Shown: in pieces, positions 7,886 through 16,733 of the stretch | Numbering within the stretch: the stretch's first letter is position 1 | Layout: each line of letters opens with the position of its first letter | Source of the DNA: Ruminococcus sp. | GTDB lineage: Bacteria; Bacillota; Clostridia; Oscillospirales; Ruminococcaceae | DNA: 64,000 nt | Direction: 5' to 3' | NCBI GenBank assembly: GCA_017470905.1 | Contig: JAFUXL010000009.1 | Coordinates: 62,001-126,000, forward strand | Made by a program: the position numbers and the translations under genes | Notes under the pieces: generated by a model | The model's database searches: none | Told to the model about the DNA's origin: nothing | What the model saw: only the letters and a program-made list of their open reading frames with translations

Positions 7886-8135
7886 ACAATCACACCTCTT
7901 TTTAATGCATAATTCATAATGCATAATGCATAATTAAATGCATAATTAAGAATTATATTATTTTCAATAAGTATTTTGAATGAATTTTTTATATTTTTCA
8001 TTGGTCACCCCCACACCTGCGGCAGGAGAAATCACTTTTTTCTTTGTCAGAAAGATATTTATTTGCAAATCTTTGCTTTTGCCTGCGGCAAAAGCAATTA
8101 TGAATTATGAATTATAAATTGTGAATTATGAATTG
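7886..8135. repeat. Repeat cluster between cobD and cbiP: families A and B
   Basis: Holds a family A run of CATAAT/GCATAATTCA words (about 7900-7955), a decayed family B hairpin with CACACC-TGC-GGCAGG (about 8003-8032), a perfect 21-bp palindrome GCTTTTGCC-TGC-GGCAAAAGC (8075-8095), and a second family A run (8096-8135) that runs into the 3' end of cobD. This is the largest gap inside the B12 operon; no gene is visible in it. Confidence 0.75.
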
Positions 8136-9144
8136 ATTGAAGAAGTTTCAGGTTTTCTTTATGCGTTCTTACTGCTATGCGGTAGAAATTATCGTCAAGA
8201 CCGCTGTAGTTTCCACATTTTCTGATTAAGATTTTTTCTTTTAAAAGTATGTCATAAAGCGGAATATCCGTTTTAAGAAGAATAAAATTAACTGCCGAAT
8301 TAAAGGTTTTTATACCGAGCTTTTTAAGATTTTCGGTCAGATATTCCCTCTCGTTCCTGATATAAATCACCGTATCGCTTATATATTTTTCTTCGTCGAG
8401 GGCGGCTGCTCCGGCAATCTGCGCAGGATAGGAAACAGACCAGTACTGCCCTGAATTTCTTACCCTTCCGGCGAGGTTTTTATCCCCGAAAACCGCATAG
8501 CCGAGCCTTAAACCTGCCATTGCATATACCTTTGTGAATGCTTTGAGTATTATAATATTTTTATCAAAATAATTTATTATGCTTAAATTTTTTGAATTTT
8601 CCGCAAAATCAAGAAAACATTCGTCACATATGAATATAATATTATCTTCCCTGCATTTTTCGGATAATTTCCGCATTATATCCGTATCAGGAATCAAGCC
8701 TGTCGGATTATTCGGGGAGCATATTATAACAGCGTCAATATTGTCCGTATAGTTCAGAATATCCTCACGTATACGAAAATCATATTCTTCATAAAGCATA
8801 TATCTCTTAATCTGCGCATTGGAAAATGCCCTCTCATATTCCCCGAATGTCGGGGCACAGATTAATATTTTATTTATATTCAATGCCTGCGCAAGCCTGA
8901 ATATTATATCATCCGCACCGTTTCCGCAGACTATATTTTCTTTGGGAATATTCTCATAAACGGACAGCTTTTCGATAAGCTCCCTGCACCTGCTGTCGGG
9001 GTATCTCTCCCAGAGACCAACCGAGGATACAAGGGCTTTTTTTACATTTTCGGGCATACCGAGGGGGTTTACATTCGAGGAAAAATCATAAATTATATCC
9101 CTTCCGAAAATATCTCCGCCGTGCATTATATTATCACTCCCCAT
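8098..9144 (-). CDS. cobD: L-threonine-O-3-phosphate decarboxylase CobD
   Basis: PLP enzyme making (R)-1-amino-2-propanol O-2-phosphate, the linker of the cobalamin nucleotide loop. The fold is that of aspartate aminotransferases: substrate loop SSNVNPLGMP at 22-31, PNNPTGL at 144-150, Asp174 in CDECFLDF, and PLP Lys205 in AFTKVYAMAGLRLGY. Length 348. The last residues (SIHNSQFIIHNS) are encoded by a family A repeat that also supplies the stop codon, so the native tail has probably been replaced. The start overlaps the end of cbiB by 19 bases; the two products act together. Confidence 0.93.
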   Translation of the reverse strand: MGSDNIMHGGDIFGRDIIYDFSSNVNPLGMPENVKKALVSSVGLWERYPDSRCRELIEKLSVYENIPKENIVCGNGADDIIFRLAQALNINKILICAPTFGEYERAFSNAQIKRYMLYEEYDFRIREDILNYTDNIDAVIICSPNNPTGLIPDTDIMRKLSEKCREDNIIFICDECFLDFAENSKNLSIINYFDKNIIILKAFTKVYAMAGLRLGYAVFGDKNLAGRVRNSGQYWSVSYPAQIAGAAALDEEKYISDTVIYIRNEREYLTENLKKLGIKTFNSAVNFILLKTDIPLYDILLKEKILIRKCGNYSGLDDNFYRIAVRTHKENLKLLQSIHNSQFIIHNS

Positions 9145-10094
9145 AAAATCCCCCTTACTATCAGAGATATTATTAATATTATAAAAGATGTCATATACAT
9201 CAGTTTATTTGCGGATAATATATCATCGTTCCTGATTTCACGCTTATTATCCCCGATAAATTCTTTCTTATGAAGCTTTCCGAAATAATACGCATCACCG
9301 GCAAGGCGGATATTCAAAGCACCTGCGCATACCGCCTCCGTCTGTGCGGAATTGGGGCTTGCGTGTCTGTGCCTGTCACGTTTCCATATTCTGTATGCGC
9401 TTTTATAATCATATCCGAGGAGATATGCTGAAAATATCATCACAGCCGCCGTAATGCGTGATGGGATATAATTAACAGCATCGTCAAGCCTTGCCGCAAA
9501 ACGTCCGAGCTGCAAATATTTTTCGTTTTTATAGCCTATCATCGAGTCCATGGTATTCACAGCCTTATAGAAAAATCCAATCACGCCGCCGCCAAGAGAT
9601 ATATACATCATCGGTGCTGTTATTCCGTCCGAGGTATTCTCCGCAACCGTCTCGACAGCCGCACGGATAATGCCGTTTTTGTCAAGCCTGTCCGTATCTC
9701 TCCCGACAATCATCGAAACGGCTTTTCTTGCGCCCTCCGTGTCGTTATTTTCAATTGCCCTGTATACCTTCATGCTTTCATCTTTAAGGCATTTTGCGGC
9801 TATCAGGTAAAAGCACATTATACCCTCGATGATTATCCCAAATACGACCGATATTCTATATGACAGAATTAAAATAAATGCCGCCACTGTGCAGGATATT
9901 ATCAATACACACATGGCGAGGATTATTCCGCCCGTGAGCAGGTTTTTGAAATTTTTTCTTATCAGTTTTTCGAGCCGTGAAATAAGATTTCCTATCAATC
10001 TTATAGGGTGCGGCATTGAATAGGGGTCGCCGATTATTGTATCGAGAATAAATCCCAGAGCAGGCGGCAGGACAGCCGTTAAAATTTTTTCCAT
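9126..10094 (-). CDS. cbiB: Adenosylcobinamide-phosphate synthase CbiB
   Basis: Membrane enzyme that joins aminopropanol phosphate to adenosylcobyric acid. It has 322 residues and several membrane helices. Family blocks: FILDTIIGDPYSMPHPIRLIG near the N-terminus, VAENTSDGITAPMMY in the middle, and RDRHRHASPNSAQTEAVCA, which is the conserved active-site loop. It overlaps cobC upstream by 16 bases and cobD downstream by 19 bases. Confidence 0.95.
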   Translation of the reverse strand: MEKILTAVLPPALGFILDTIIGDPYSMPHPIRLIGNLISRLEKLIRKNFKNLLTGGIILAMCVLIISCTVAAFILILSYRISVVFGIIIEGIMCFYLIAAKCLKDESMKVYRAIENNDTEGARKAVSMIVGRDTDRLDKNGIIRAAVETVAENTSDGITAPMMYISLGGGVIGFFYKAVNTMDSMIGYKNEKYLQLGRFAARLDDAVNYIPSRITAAVMIFSAYLLGYDYKSAYRIWKRDRHRHASPNSAQTEAVCAGALNIRLAGDAYYFGKLHKKEFIGDNKREIRNDDILSANKLMYMTSFIILIISLIVRGILWGVII

Positions 10095-10633
10095 ATATGT
10101 ATATATTCTCCGTTGTATTCTGTGATATAGCCGTGAGCATTTTCAACAGACCATTCATAAAAGCTTTTTTTCTCATCGCAGAGATTTTCGAGTATTGACA
10201 TTATTGTCCCCCCGTGAATTACCATTGAAACATCGTTATTTATACCCGATATTATATTTTCAAATGCGCAGACACATCTTCTTTTAAATTCTGCGGGGTT
10301 TTCGCCGTTCGGGAAAGTATCTCTTCCGCCTGAGTCAATCCATTTCTGATAGAGGATATTTCCCATGAGTTCGAGGTAATTTTTACCCTCAAAATCCCCG
10401 AAGTCGCATTCTCTGAAATTACTGCATATTGTATATTCCTTACCGGGATATATTATCCCTGCTGTTTGTATACATCTTTTCATGGGGCTTACTATCAGGG
10501 TATCGCATGGCGGATATTCTATACTTTCAATTATCTCAATGCTCCTTTGCGACAATTCCTCATCGGTGCGCCCGATATATCTTTTCATTTCATTCCCGAC
10601 CGTCAGACCGTGACGTATAAAATTAACTATCAT
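10079..10633 (-). CDS. cobC: Alpha-ribazole-5'-phosphate phosphatase CobC (histidine phosphatase family)
   Basis: Phosphoglycerate-mutase-like phosphatase with the RHG motif (Arg7-His8-Gly9) and a second catalytic His in the MVIHGGT segment. In this operon it most likely removes the phosphate from alpha-ribazole phosphate or from adenosylcobalamin 5'-phosphate made by CobS. Length 184. It starts 3 bases after the stop of the cobU-like gene. Without the context it would be only a generic histidine phosphatase. Confidence 0.88.
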   Translation of the reverse strand: MIVNFIRHGLTVGNEMKRYIGRTDEELSQRSIEIIESIEYPPCDTLIVSPMKRCIQTAGIIYPGKEYTICSNFRECDFGDFEGKNYLELMGNILYQKWIDSGGRDTFPNGENPAEFKRRCVCAFENIISGINNDVSMVIHGGTIMSILENLCDEKKSFYEWSVENAHGYITEYNGEYIHIWKKF

Positions 10634-10636
10634 AAT

Positions 10637-11047
10637 TTATATTCTTTCTTTGTCCGCCGTCGTATGCGGAGGAGCAGTATTTTTTATTACAGTCAGTATT
10701 CCGCAGAATACACGTATAACCTTTTCGGACGAAGCGGCAATCATACAGCCGCATTTTCCTGCATTCTCCCTCCATATCCTTTCGGATTTTTCGAGTGGTA
10801 TAATTCCGCAGCCTATTTCGTCCGTTATGATGACAATATCACTGTTTTCATCTATAATTTTCTGCGTAAATTCAACGCAGTCAATATTTTCATCAACAAG
10901 TCTTTTTATGAGCATATGGAAATTAAAAACGCACTCCGCCCCGAATATCTCGTCATAATCGCATATTCTGCCGTCAAGCATATTATTTATCCCGAAATAT
11001 TCTCTTGCGAAAGCTCTCTTTCCCTGATACGCTCCTCCGATTATCAT
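10637..11047 (-). CDS. Divergent second CobU-like protein (P-loop, short)
   Basis: 136 residues from the ATG at 11047, starting with a P-loop-like MIIGGAYQGKRAFA. ITDEIGCGIIPLEKSER resembles the CobU NEVGxGIVP block, and a C-terminal FCGILTVIKN matches the CobU end. It lacks the GRHRxxR guanylate-acceptor His block that the canonical cobU at 11912 keeps (residues 46-52 there). It may have a partial, altered or regulatory role in nucleotide-loop assembly; this is inference. The open frame extends upstream to 11113, but the extra residues (MNESARFKGRKL) are translation of a family C repeat and should not be counted. Confidence 0.7.
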   Translation of the reverse strand: MIIGGAYQGKRAFAREYFGINNMLDGRICDYDEIFGAECVFNFHMLIKRLVDENIDCVEFTQKIIDENSDIVIITDEIGCGIIPLEKSERIWRENAGKCGCMIAASSEKVIRVFCGILTVIKNTAPPHTTADKERI

Positions 11048-11067
11048 ATTTATAAATATCACCACTT

Positions 11068-11160
11068 TTAAAGTCGTCAATTTGCGCCCCTTAAATCTTG
11101 CGCTTTCGTTCACTGCGCTGCGCTCCGTTCACTCCCAGTGCAAGGGCGCAAATTTCCTCC
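11068..11160 (-). repeat. Family C structured leader element, copy 1 (before the cobU-like gene)
   Basis: In minus-strand sense: GGAGGAAATTTGCGCCC, then stem P2 5' arm CTTGCACT, an apical region with two GTGAACG boxes around GGAGCGCAGCGCA, P2 3' arm AGCGCAAG, then the P1 3' arm GGGGCGCAAATT and GACGACTTTAAA. P1 pairs AATTTGCGCC with GGCGCAAATT. P2 has one A-C mismatch. The element starts 4 bases after the cobS stop and ends 20 bases before the next ATG. Confidence 0.85.
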
Positions 11161-11164
11161 TATT

Positions 11165-11908
11165 TTAAACCAACGCCGCAAATGCCGTAACAAGCTCGCA
11201 GACCTGCAAGAACCAGCCTGCCGTATCGCCTGTTATTCCGCCTATCTCCTTATAAAATTTAAATCTGTAATACATCATGACCAAAACAGCCGAAAGAATA
11301 ACGCATATTCCGCTTTTTGGATTTATTAAAACCAATGCCGCCACGCATAAAACCAGCCATACCGCCAGAATTACAAGGCTGATTTTCCTGTGCGAGGGCT
11401 TGACAAAAGCCTGCAATGCACCGTCCTTTTTCGCCGATTTGAATGTAATTGCGCAAAATCCGCTCAACGTCCTCGACAATACAAACGTAAGCGATATAAC
11501 CAGCGCAGATTTTAAATTTTTTACTTCCGAATATATCCCGATTTGCAGTATGAAATACACCGCAAGCCGTATCGCCGCAAATGCCCCGATATGTGAGTCA
11601 CTCATTATTTTCAGTCTCTTGTCCTTATCCCCGTAAGAAGCAAGCATATCGCTCGTATCGCAGAAACCGTCAATATGTATTCCGCCCGTAACCATCACGG
11701 GTATGACCGCCCCGACACAGGAGAAAAATATATCCCCCATGCCGAGATAACTGCACAATATCCGCCAGAGTATGAATATTCCGCCCTGAACCGCCCCGAC
11801 CAGCGGAAAAAAGCTAAGTGCATATCGTCTGTTTTCTTCTTTCCATTCGACCTGCGGAACGGGTATTCTTGAATACATGAGAAAGGCAGAAAGTAATGAT
11901 TTCAGCAT
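11165..11908 (-). CDS. cobS: Adenosylcobinamide-GDP ribazoletransferase CobS (cobalamin synthase)
   Basis: Membrane enzyme joining adenosylcobinamide-GDP with alpha-ribazole (phosphate). It has 247 residues and about six to seven membrane helices. The family signature GGIHIDGFCDTSDMLASYGDK holds the Asp-rich metal site, and SDSHIGAFAAIRLA follows. It starts 3 bases after the cobU stop, so nucleotide-loop genes cobT, cobU and cobS are consecutive. Confidence 0.95.
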   Translation of the reverse strand: MLKSLLSAFLMYSRIPVPQVEWKEENRRYALSFFPLVGAVQGGIFILWRILCSYLGMGDIFFSCVGAVIPVMVTGGIHIDGFCDTSDMLASYGDKDKRLKIMSDSHIGAFAAIRLAVYFILQIGIYSEVKNLKSALVISLTFVLSRTLSGFCAITFKSAKKDGALQAFVKPSHRKISLVILAVWLVLCVAALVLINPKSGICVILSAVLVMMYYRFKFYKEIGGITGDTAGWFLQVCELVTAFAALV

Positions 11909-11911
11909 GAT

Positions 11912-12430
11912 TTATTTCAAAGCTCCTTTTATGACAATAGGTATACCGAACACACATTCCACGACATTATCGGCAAATTCCGCAGTTTTCGCATTTATCT
12001 CCGATATGAAACGCATATAACGCATAGTCTCCTCGGAATAGACTATTCCGTCAGACGATACCTCATTCGATACAATCACAAATTCGGAAACATTTTCGCT
12101 TATTTTTCTGAAAGCATTCAATATTTTTTCGACGGGGTTTTCTGTATCTTTTCCCGAAAACATCTCATTTGCAAGGAGATTTCCGGCACATTCAAGCAGT
12201 ACCGCCGAATTTTCGGGAAATTCAAGCTCGTGCAAATCCGTATATTTTTCAACCGTCACGAAATTTTTCTCCGCCCTCATTGAACGATGCCTTCCGATAG
12301 ACCTCAGAGCCTCCTCGCCGTATGGACGCATTGTAGCAATATAGTATTTTCTCCCCCCGAAATTATGCAGGTAATTTTCCGCAAAGCCCGATTTGCCGCA
12401 TTTTGAACCGCCTGTAACCAGTGTCGTCAT
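11912..12430 (-). CDS. cobU: Adenosylcobinamide kinase / adenosylcobinamide-phosphate guanylyltransferase CobU
   Basis: Bifunctional enzyme that phosphorylates adenosylcobinamide and then transfers GMP to give adenosylcobinamide-GDP. The P-loop GGSKCGKS is at residues 7-14, the guanylylated-His block GRHRSMR at 46-52, and VSNEVSSDGI is the NEVG equivalent. 172 residues, full length. Its start overlaps the cobT stop by 4 bases. Confidence 0.95.
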   Translation of the reverse strand: MTTLVTGGSKCGKSGFAENYLHNFGGRKYYIATMRPYGEEALRSIGRHRSMRAEKNFVTVEKYTDLHELEFPENSAVLLECAGNLLANEMFSGKDTENPVEKILNAFRKISENVSEFVIVSNEVSSDGIVYSEETMRYMRFISEINAKTAEFADNVVECVFGIPIVIKGALK

Positions 12431-13476
12431 GATAATTTTTTGTACCTCTCTATTCCAAGCTCCTCAAAGCTGTGAGAGTTATTGTATATCGAAACCGCAC
12501 CGTCAAGCAGCGGCAGCAATAACATTCCGCCCGTTCCCTCACCGAGCCGCAAGCCTGCATTTATCACCGCTTTAAGCCCCATGAAGTCGAGCAGCATTTT
12601 CCCAGCAGGCTCTTCCGATACGTGTGACGGGAGCATATAATCCGCACAGGCAGGAGAAAGCATAAAGGCAAGTGCCGCCGAAACCGCCGAAATTACGCCG
12701 TCTATCACTATCGGCACATGATATATCGCACCCCCAAGAAATAGCCCCGTCATGCCTGCTATGTCAAGTCCGCCGACCTTCGCAAGAATATCAATCGGGC
12801 TGCTCCTGTCGGGGGAATTTTTCCTCACAGCCGCATTGACAACCTCGATTTTACGCTTTAAACCGTCATCTGTAAGCCCTGCGCCCCTGCCCGTCACGGT
12901 TTCGGCATCAACTCCAAGAATTACCGATGAAACGGCGGCGGCGGCAGTGGTGTTTCCTATCCCCATTTCGCCCGTGATTATAATATTTTTACCATTTTCT
13001 TTAAGCTGCTTAACCATGTCAATTCCCACAGATACGGCATTTTTTGCCTGATTTTCAGACATAGCCGCACCGTGCAAAATATTTTCCGTGCCGTGCATTA
13101 TATTTTTCATGACAAGATTTTTGCATGAAACTTCGTTCTTTATACCTATGTCAACGACGGCAACATCGGCATTGAACTGCCTTGCAAGGGCATTTATATT
13201 CGACCTGCCCCCGGCAATCGCCGCCGCACACAGAGCCGTGACCTCCTGTCCCGACTGGGAGATTTTTTCCGCCGCAACGCCGTTGTCCGCACACATTATA
13301 ACCGCCGTTCTCTTCGATATATCGACATTTTCGGACTCCTGAACAGCTGAAATCTTCTCAATCATTTTTTCAAGCTCGCCGAAGCTGCCGAGGGGCTTTG
13401 CAACGCTGTTCCATTTTTCCCTCGAAATCACGGCGAATTTCTTGTCCGTGGGATTAATTAACTTAATTCTTTCCAT
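12427..13476 (-). CDS. cobT: Nicotinate-nucleotide:dimethylbenzimidazole phosphoribosyltransferase CobT
   Basis: Activates the lower-ligand base by swapping it for nicotinate on the mononucleotide, giving alpha-ribazole phosphate. Family features: PLGSFGELEKM near the N-terminus, TGEMGIGNTTAAAAV in the middle, and the C-terminal LRLGEGTGGMLLLPLLDGA with catalytic Glu. The ATG at 13476 gives 349 residues, the usual length, with GGTGA 6 bases upstream; the open frame to 13521 is inside cbiA. No lower-ligand synthesis genes (bza, bluB) are in the window. Confidence 0.94.
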   Translation of the reverse strand: MERIKLINPTDKKFAVISREKWNSVAKPLGSFGELEKMIEKISAVQESENVDISKRTAVIMCADNGVAAEKISQSGQEVTALCAAAIAGGRSNINALARQFNADVAVVDIGIKNEVSCKNLVMKNIMHGTENILHGAAMSENQAKNAVSVGIDMVKQLKENGKNIIITGEMGIGNTTAAAAVSSVILGVDAETVTGRGAGLTDDGLKRKIEVVNAAVRKNSPDRSSPIDILAKVGGLDIAGMTGLFLGGAIYHVPIVIDGVISAVSAALAFMLSPACADYMLPSHVSEEPAGKMLLDFMGLKAVINAGLRLGEGTGGMLLLPLLDGAVSIYNNSHSFEELGIERYKKLS

Positions 13477-14809
13477 TTTTTTCACCAAATTCAATACATG
13501 ATTTAATAAACCGCCGTGCAAGATTTAAGTCGGAATGAAAATACAGGTGCGGAAAGCCTGCATACAGCGATTTACTGCATATTCCGCCCCTCCATGAAGT
13601 GCCGTCACGCTTTGAAATCAGCAAATCCTCCGCATCTGCGGTACTTCTCCAGTAGTGAAATTCATGCGAAGCAATATTGTCCGATTTTCTGAATAAAAGG
13701 CTGTCGCTTTCGGGCTTCAGCCAAACATATCCGAAATGACTCAGCCTGTCCGTTTTGCAGGCACTGCCCTTTATAACTCCTGCCATAGGATAAATTTCGC
13801 CCCTGTCATTTTCGAGAAATTCATGCAGATACATAAATCCCCCGCATTCCGCAATAGTCGGAATTTCCGAATTTACAGCGGTTTTCACGGAATTGAGCAT
13901 TGAAGCGTTTTCGCTTAATTTTTCCGCATAAAGTTCGGGATAGCCGCCCGAAAGTATCAGCCCGTCCGCATTTTCGGGGATATGCTTATCATTAACCGGT
14001 GAGAAATATTCTATATGGCAGCCCATTTTTTCAAGCAGAGCAATATTATCCGAATAATTGAAACAAAATGCATTGTCGCTGCTCACCGCAATTGTCGGTC
14101 GGTATGAGGTCACGGGAGAATTTAAGCTGATATTTTCATAATTTAAGTTATCGGTAGCCGAAAATTTAAGTATTTTTTTAATTAAAAGATACTTATCGCA
14201 TAAGTCCGCCAGACCGTCAAGCTTATCATTTAAGTTAATAATTTCATCAGCCGTGATAAGTCCAAGGTGTCTGCTGTCGAAATTAAAATTATTTTCGGGG
14301 AGAAATCCGAAGTACTCCGCACCGAGTTCTTCACACAGGGAAATTGCCTGTTTTTCGAGCTTTTTAGGCAGTCGATTAAATATAAAACCGATAATTTTAT
14401 TCGGACATTTATAAGTAATAAAGCCTTTCATGACCGCACCGAGAGAGTCGCTCATTCCCCTGCAATTTATTACCATAATCACAGGGGTGTCGGTTATCTC
14501 CGAGAGGGAAAATGCCGAGCCACGGCCGCCGTCATAAAATCCCATTACCCCCTCAATCACCGAAATATCGCTGTTTTTTGAATTTTCCGCAAGAAGATAT
14601 TTTATTGTATTGTCATCGCAGAAAAAGCTGTCGAGATTATAGGAAGGTGAAGAAATTACCTTTTTGTGAAACATCGGGTCTATATAATCGGGACCGCACT
14701 TAAATGATGATAATTTAAGCCCATATCTCTGCAATAATTTAAGTAGAGCGCAGGTTACAGTGGTCTTTCCGCAGCCGCTGCCCGTGCCTGCAATCATAAT
14801 TCTGCGCAT
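13463..14809 (-). CDS. cbiA: Cobyrinic acid a,c-diamide synthase CbiA
   Basis: ATP- and glutamine-dependent amidation of the a and c side chains of cobyrinate. The N-terminal P-loop is IAGTGSGCGKTTVTCALL, and the C-terminal class I amidotransferase domain has nucleophile Cys in IAECGGFMYLHEF. 448 residues. It overlaps cbiET by 16 bases upstream and cobT by 14 downstream. Confidence 0.95.
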   Translation of the reverse strand: MRRIMIAGTGSGCGKTTVTCALLKLLQRYGLKLSSFKCGPDYIDPMFHKKVISSPSYNLDSFFCDDNTIKYLLAENSKNSDISVIEGVMGFYDGGRGSAFSLSEITDTPVIMVINCRGMSDSLGAVMKGFITYKCPNKIIGFIFNRLPKKLEKQAISLCEELGAEYFGFLPENNFNFDSRHLGLITADEIINLNDKLDGLADLCDKYLLIKKILKFSATDNLNYENISLNSPVTSYRPTIAVSSDNAFCFNYSDNIALLEKMGCHIEYFSPVNDKHIPENADGLILSGGYPELYAEKLSENASMLNSVKTAVNSEIPTIAECGGFMYLHEFLENDRGEIYPMAGVIKGSACKTDRLSHFGYVWLKPESDSLLFRKSDNIASHEFHYWRSTADAEDLLISKRDGTSWRGGICSKSLYAGFPHLYFHSDLNLARRFIKSCIEFGEKNGKN

Positions 14810-15990
14810 TTTCCGCCTCCTGTCAGGATAAAAACGGGGTTATTCGCCGACAGCATGGTATTTTTGCCGATTTTATCCGTTCTTGCCGAGAAAATTTGTA
14901 CAATTTCACAATCCAGTCCAAACTCTCCGAATGCCTCCTGAGCATCTCTGAGCGTTTCAAGCGAAACCGCAGTAACGCAGATTAAAGCATCGGATTTTTT
15001 AGCTAAAACCAGCTTAAATATCTGCTTAATTTTTCCGCTGCTGCCGCCTATAAAAACCTTGTCGGGGGCTGGAATATCATTCGGAATATCGGGCAGACAG
15101 CACTTAAATGTACTTAAATTGTCACAGCCGAATTTATGCGCATTGGCTTGTGTAAGGCTGATTGCTTCGTCTTTTTTGTCAAAAGAAAAAACCTTTCCGC
15201 CCGTACAGCGCAGAGCCGTTTCAATAGAAACAGAACCGGTTCCGCAGCCTATATCCCAACAAATATCGGCATTTTTCACGTTCATCTTCGAGGCGATAAT
15301 GCACCTTGTCTCCGATTTGGTCATGGGAATTTTGCCCCTTATAAACTCGTTGTCGTCAATTCCGCAGGGAATATAATCAATAAAATTATCGTTTACCACA
15401 ACCGCACAGCTTAAATTATCGGAAGTATAATTAATTAAATTATAAGCAAAATCATACTTAATTTTTTCGTTAAAATAACTTAAATTTTCGCCAAAATAAA
15501 CCTTAACATTACTTAAATTATAATCGCACAGGGTACGGCAGAGCATGGAAATATCCATCCGCCCGCCGAGCAGAAAGAAAGATTTCCGATTCATTTTCAC
15601 GTTGACGGCGATATTATTTTCCGTTCCGTGCAGGCTGACAAAGCGCATATCCTCCCATGTTAAGCCAAATTTCGAGCATAGATAAACGGGGGAGGAGATA
15701 CCGCAGACGATTTCGCAGCCGTCCAGACGTTCGGCAAGCTTCTTTGCGCCGCTGAAAAATCCGCAGTCGCCCGACATGAGAACAGCCGCCTGTTCTCCCC
15801 GAAGTTCCGCAATATATCGGCAAATTTCGTCCGTATCATACGTAATTTCAATCTGCTTTCCCATATCCTTGAACGGGCGCACGATTCTTTCCGCACCGAT
15901 GAGCAAATCGGAGTTTTCGATAATTTTTCGGGCTTGTACGGTCAGTGTGAGATTGCCCTCCATGCCCGTTCCTACGATATATACTTTCAC
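14794..15990 (-). CDS. cbiET: Fused CbiE-CbiT cobalt-precorrin-7 (C5)/-6B (C15) methyltransferase
   Basis: SAM-dependent methylation at C5 and C15 with loss of the C12 acetate carboxyl. Residues 1 to about 200 are a CbiE (tetrapyrrole methylase) domain starting MKVYIVGTGMEGNLTL with SGDCGFFSGA. From about residue 215 a Rossmann-type CbiT domain follows, with the SAM motif CWDIGCGTGSVSIETAL. The two domains are separate proteins in many anaerobes; here they are fused as in CobL. 398 residues. Confidence 0.95.
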   Translation of the reverse strand: MKVYIVGTGMEGNLTLTVQARKIIENSDLLIGAERIVRPFKDMGKQIEITYDTDEICRYIAELRGEQAAVLMSGDCGFFSGAKKLAERLDGCEIVCGISSPVYLCSKFGLTWEDMRFVSLHGTENNIAVNVKMNRKSFFLLGGRMDISMLCRTLCDYNLSNVKVYFGENLSYFNEKIKYDFAYNLINYTSDNLSCAVVVNDNFIDYIPCGIDDNEFIRGKIPMTKSETRCIIASKMNVKNADICWDIGCGTGSVSIETALRCTGGKVFSFDKKDEAISLTQANAHKFGCDNLSTFKCCLPDIPNDIPAPDKVFIGGSSGKIKQIFKLVLAKKSDALICVTAVSLETLRDAQEAFGEFGLDCEIVQIFSARTDKIGKNTMLSANNPVFILTGGGKCAEL

Positions 15991-15995
15991 TTAAA

Positions 15996-16733
15996 TTATC
16001 CTCCCGTTAATAGTAATTTTTTTACCTCGTCAAGAGATATTCCCTCATCTGGCGGACGTTTAAGGGTGACAAGGCGAATGCCACAAATTTCAGCCGCTTT
16101 TGCCTTTTCGGAGTATCCGCCCGCCGAGCCGCTTTCCTTTGTGAGCAGAATTTCCGCATTGCAAAGCCTTATATCGGAGATATTTTTTTCGAGGGAAAAC
16201 GGCGGATTTTCCGCAATTATATGCTCTTTCGGAAATCCTGCCTCAATGCATTGCCTGAAATTAGCCTCAATCGGGAGTATTCTAATCCATACACGCTCTT
16301 TAAAATTTTTAATTGTGGTAATTTCATGACATTCCTTGCAGCCCATTGTACTTAAAATACTGCCGCTTGAATTATTGCATAAAGTGATTATTTCACTTAA
16401 ATTATCAAAAATTAAGCCCGATAATTTAATCTCATTCCGCTTAATTCTTAAATATTTAATCCCCGTGCAGACGGATTTTATATTTTCGGTAATTTCGGCG
16501 GCATAGGGGTGAGTAGCGTCAATAACGGCTGTATATCGCCGTTTTTGCAGGATTTCGTCGATTTCGTCCCGGTTCTTCCTGCCTGTCATAATATTGATAT
16601 ATTTGCTTTTCGGAAGAAGATTTGCACCAAAATCCGTGGTCACGCAAATATCGGCTGAAATTTCGTATTCTGCGCAAAATTCCGCAAGAAGCCGTCCCTC
16701 TGTCGTTCCGCCGAATATCAGAACATCAGACAT
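15996..16733 (-). CDS. cbiJ: Cobalt-precorrin-6A reductase CbiJ/CobK
   Basis: Reduces the macrocycle of (cobalt-)precorrin-6A with a nicotinamide cofactor. 245 residues, N-terminal LIFGGTTEGRLLAEF nucleotide-binding block, a VIDATHPYAAEIT motif and a C-terminal LLTKESGSAGGYSEKA block typical of CobK. It starts 8 bases inside the end of cbiH and ends 5 bases before cbiET. Confidence 0.93.
   Translation of the reverse strand: MSDVLIFGGTTEGRLLAEFCAEYEISADICVTTDFGANLLPKSKYINIMTGRKNRDEIDEILQKRRYTAVIDATHPYAAEITENIKSVCTGIKYLRIKRNEIKLSGLIFDNLSEIITLCNNSSGSILSTMGCKECHEITTIKNFKERVWIRILPIEANFRQCIEAGFPKEHIIAENPPFSLEKNISDIRLCNAEILLTKESGSAGGYSEKAKAAEICGIRLVTLKRPPDEGISLDEVKKLLLTGG

Noticed and set aside
7885-8097. 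Second cobalamin riboswitch inside the B12 operon
   Set aside because: No B12 box; the gap is made of family A and B repeats and a 21-bp palindrome.
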